Assembly: GCA_031271165.1 (NCBI GenBank)
Contig: JAISWF010000096.1
Location: 1-36,703, forward strand
Direction: 5' to 3'
Source: Deltaproteobacteria bacterium
GTDB taxonomy: Bacteria; Desulfobacterota; Desulfarculia; Adiutricales; Adiutricaceae
Length of the DNA stretch: 36,703 bases
Both the position numbers and the translations under genes were made by a program. The stretch's first letter is position 1; every line of letters starts with the position of its first letter. Below the pieces are notes generated by a model. The model ran no database searches. It had not been told where the DNA came from and saw nothing but the letters and a program-made list of their open reading frames with translations. Shown here in pieces: positions 35,866-36,703 of the stretch.

Positions 35866-36387
35866 TTGGACAGCCTGACCGTCAATGACCGGTTCGAGAA
35901 GGCAATCGCCAAGAAGATCACCCAGAAGAAGGTCACAGAGGTCCTCGGCCTCAGCCAGCGCCAAGTCCAGCGGATGGTCAAGCAGTATCGCCAGCGGGGT
36001 ACTGAAGGGCTCATGCGCAAGAAGTCGGACAAGCCGCCCCACAACGCCTTGACGGCTGAGGCCAAGCTCCTGAGCGTCGAGATGGCGAGAACCCAGTTCC
36101 AGAGCTACGGCCCAATGTTCGCAAGAGAGTATATGAGTGAATACTTTGGATTCCGAGTGGGCAAGGAGATCGTCAGTGGGTTCCTAATGGAGCACGGCAG
36201 GCTCGCCAGGATCGCCTGCAAGCCGAGGAGCCGCCGGGGGCTACTTCGGCGACCTGGTCCAGATCGACTCCTCGTACCACCAGTGGTTCACCGGCGCCGC
36301 GACCTAATACTGTCTGATCAACATCATCGACGACGCCACCGGCCGGATCTTCTGCATGTTCGTCGGCCCCGACTCTGTCGCCGCTCA
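35866..36387 (+). pseudogene. ISNCY (IS1202-type) transposase, broken and truncated
   Basis: The N-terminal half is a winged-helix transposase: KKITQKKVTEVLGLSQRQVQ and RMVKQYRQRGTEGLMRKKSD. It continues with FAREYMSEYFGFRVGKEIVS. A frameshift near 36235 moves the frame to GYFGDLVQIDSSYHQWFTGA, which carries the first catalytic Asp. A TAA codon follows at about 36305, then INIIDDATGRIFCMFVG with the second Asp. Sequence identity stops at about 36387, exactly where the IS-end repeat begins, so an element end cut the gene and the region of the catalytic Glu is missing. The DNA from about 35690 on is noticeably GC-richer than the rest of the window, a sign of transfer. The TTG at 35866 is the first start in frame and is uncertain. 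Confidence 0.75.
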
Positions 36388-36462
36388 GCGTTTTTGTCGT
36401 ATTTTGTCAGTTAGCAACTCACCGATTATGTCGCATTTTCAGACTCAGCGAAAGTGTCGTAT
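36388..36462 (+). repeat. Insertion-sequence end repeats, inverted match to the window start
   Basis: Bases 36388-36436 match the reverse complement of bases 1-49 at 45 of 49 positions. Further units (TGTCGCATTTTCAGACTCAGCG, then TGTCGTATCC) extend to about 36462. The array abuts the truncated ISNCY transposase. Confidence 0.65.
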
Positions 36463-36479
36463 CCTGAATTCCCGGATTT

Positions 36480-36548
36480 TCTGCCATACAAAAAATTTTT
36501 TTAAAAAGGTCAGAAAATGCTTGACAACCTGGCCTTCTGTATGGCAGA
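36480..36548. repeat. 10-bp inverted repeat at the start of the last transposase gene
   Basis: TCTGCCATAC at 36480-36489 is exactly complementary to GTATGGCAGA at 36539-36548. The right arm overlaps the predicted -10 box. It may be part of the element's terminal repeat or a hairpin that limits read-in or self-expression. Confidence 0.5.
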
Positions 36549-36550
36549 AT
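36521..36550 (+). promoter_or_regulatory. Sigma-70-type promoter of the last transposase gene
   Basis: A consensus -35 box TTGACA (36521-36526), an 18-base spacer and CAGAAT (36545-36550) as -10 stand just before a gene with an AGGAGG ribosome-binding site at 36562-36567. Confidence 0.55.
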
Positions 36551-36572
36551 ATTGGCCATATAGGAGGCACCT

Positions 36573-36703
36573 ATGGCCGGGATCACAGCAACATATGAAA
36601 ATGGATGTTTAAGGCTATATAGGACTTTTTCATATAGAGATTCTAATAACAAACCACAAAGGGTACGAAAATCTATCGGTAAAGTGGATTCTAGAACAGG
36701 AAA
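36573..36703 (+). CDS. Transposase N-terminus (IS1634-like), runs off the window
   Basis: The first 43 codons of a gene starting at ATG 36573, five bases after AGGAGG. The translation ends YRDSNNKPQRVRKSIGKVDSRTG. A short basic stretch followed by SIGKVDxxTG is the typical opening of IS1634/IS4-superfamily DDE transposases, which read KRIGKIDPxTG at this place. The upstream promoter and ribosome-binding site are both good and there is no stop, so this may be the only live mobile element here. The assignment rests on this short motif only. Confidence 0.55.
   Translation, partial: MAGITATYENGCLRLYRTFSYRDSNNKPQRVRKSIGKVDSRTG

Noticed and set aside
1-36703. CRISPR arrays and tRNA or rRNA genes
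   Set aside because: The only regular repeats are the IS-end arrays, which have no uniform spacers, and no tRNA-like cloverleaf or rRNA stretch was recognised by eye.

Overview
The window looks like chromosome from a Gram-negative anaerobe, most plausibly Desulfobacterota (the former Deltaproteobacteria). I infer this from the gene set: a type IVa pilus PilY1/minor-pilin operon, an outer-membrane autotransporter, anaerobic-style cobalamin genes with CbiZ salvage, and XdhC/MocA-type molybdenum-cofactor maturation genes. This assignment rests on gene families only, because there is no rRNA or other phylogenetic marker in the window. My predicted intact genes cover about two thirds of the bases. 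Large AT-rich gaps and several decayed genes suggest a genome under relaxed selection.

Layout, left to right. Bases 1-114 hold an array of short repeats that looks like the end of an insertion sequence. A hypothetical gene follows (442-942). A minus-strand pair (1212-3178) encodes a MobA/MocA-like nucleotidyltransferase fused to an HD domain, then a histidine phosphatase, with a GTGA overlap. After a 1.6 kb gap comes a plus-strand XdhC-family protein with reversed domain order (4767-5867). Next is a coupled pair, a Bcp-like peroxiredoxin and precorrin-2 C20-methyltransferase (6321-7549). A nitrilase-superfamily enzyme with a second, apparently dead nitrilase-like half lies on the minus strand (8834-10351). 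Then a long minus-strand pilus operon (10793-22131) runs PilY1, zinc-ribbon membrane protein, PilW, FimT/GspH, PilV, PilX, and ends at a good terminator.

An AT-rich 2.1 kb gap leads to a Sel1-repeat protein (24231-25184, plus). It faces a minus-strand cobalamin pair, precorrin-8X methylmutase then cobyrinate a,c-diamide synthase. Upstream of that pair, on the same strand, is an autotransporter with its own terminator. The most interesting gene is at 30834-32846: one secreted polypeptide joining a BtuF-like corrinoid-binding domain to a CbiZ-like adenosylcobinamide amidohydrolase domain.

From about 33 kb to the end the window is a mobile-element graveyard: a decayed AAA-ATPase-like gene, remnants of IS4-like and IS66-like transposases, an orphan reading frame with foreign-looking codon use, more insertion-sequence end repeats, a broken ISNCY/IS1202-type transposase, and the start of an apparently intact transposase running off the end. 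The repeat array at the right is an inverted copy of the one at bases 1-49 (45 of 49 bases identical), so related IS ends bracket the window.

Two functional themes recur. One is corrinoid synthesis and salvage (CbiL, CbiC, CbiA, the BtuF-CbiZ fusion, possibly the phosphatase), scattered in small units rather than one operon. The other is molybdenum hydroxylase maturation (nucleotidyltransferase-HD plus XdhC), with no hydroxylase in view. The surface layer is represented by the pilus tip operon and the autotransporter.
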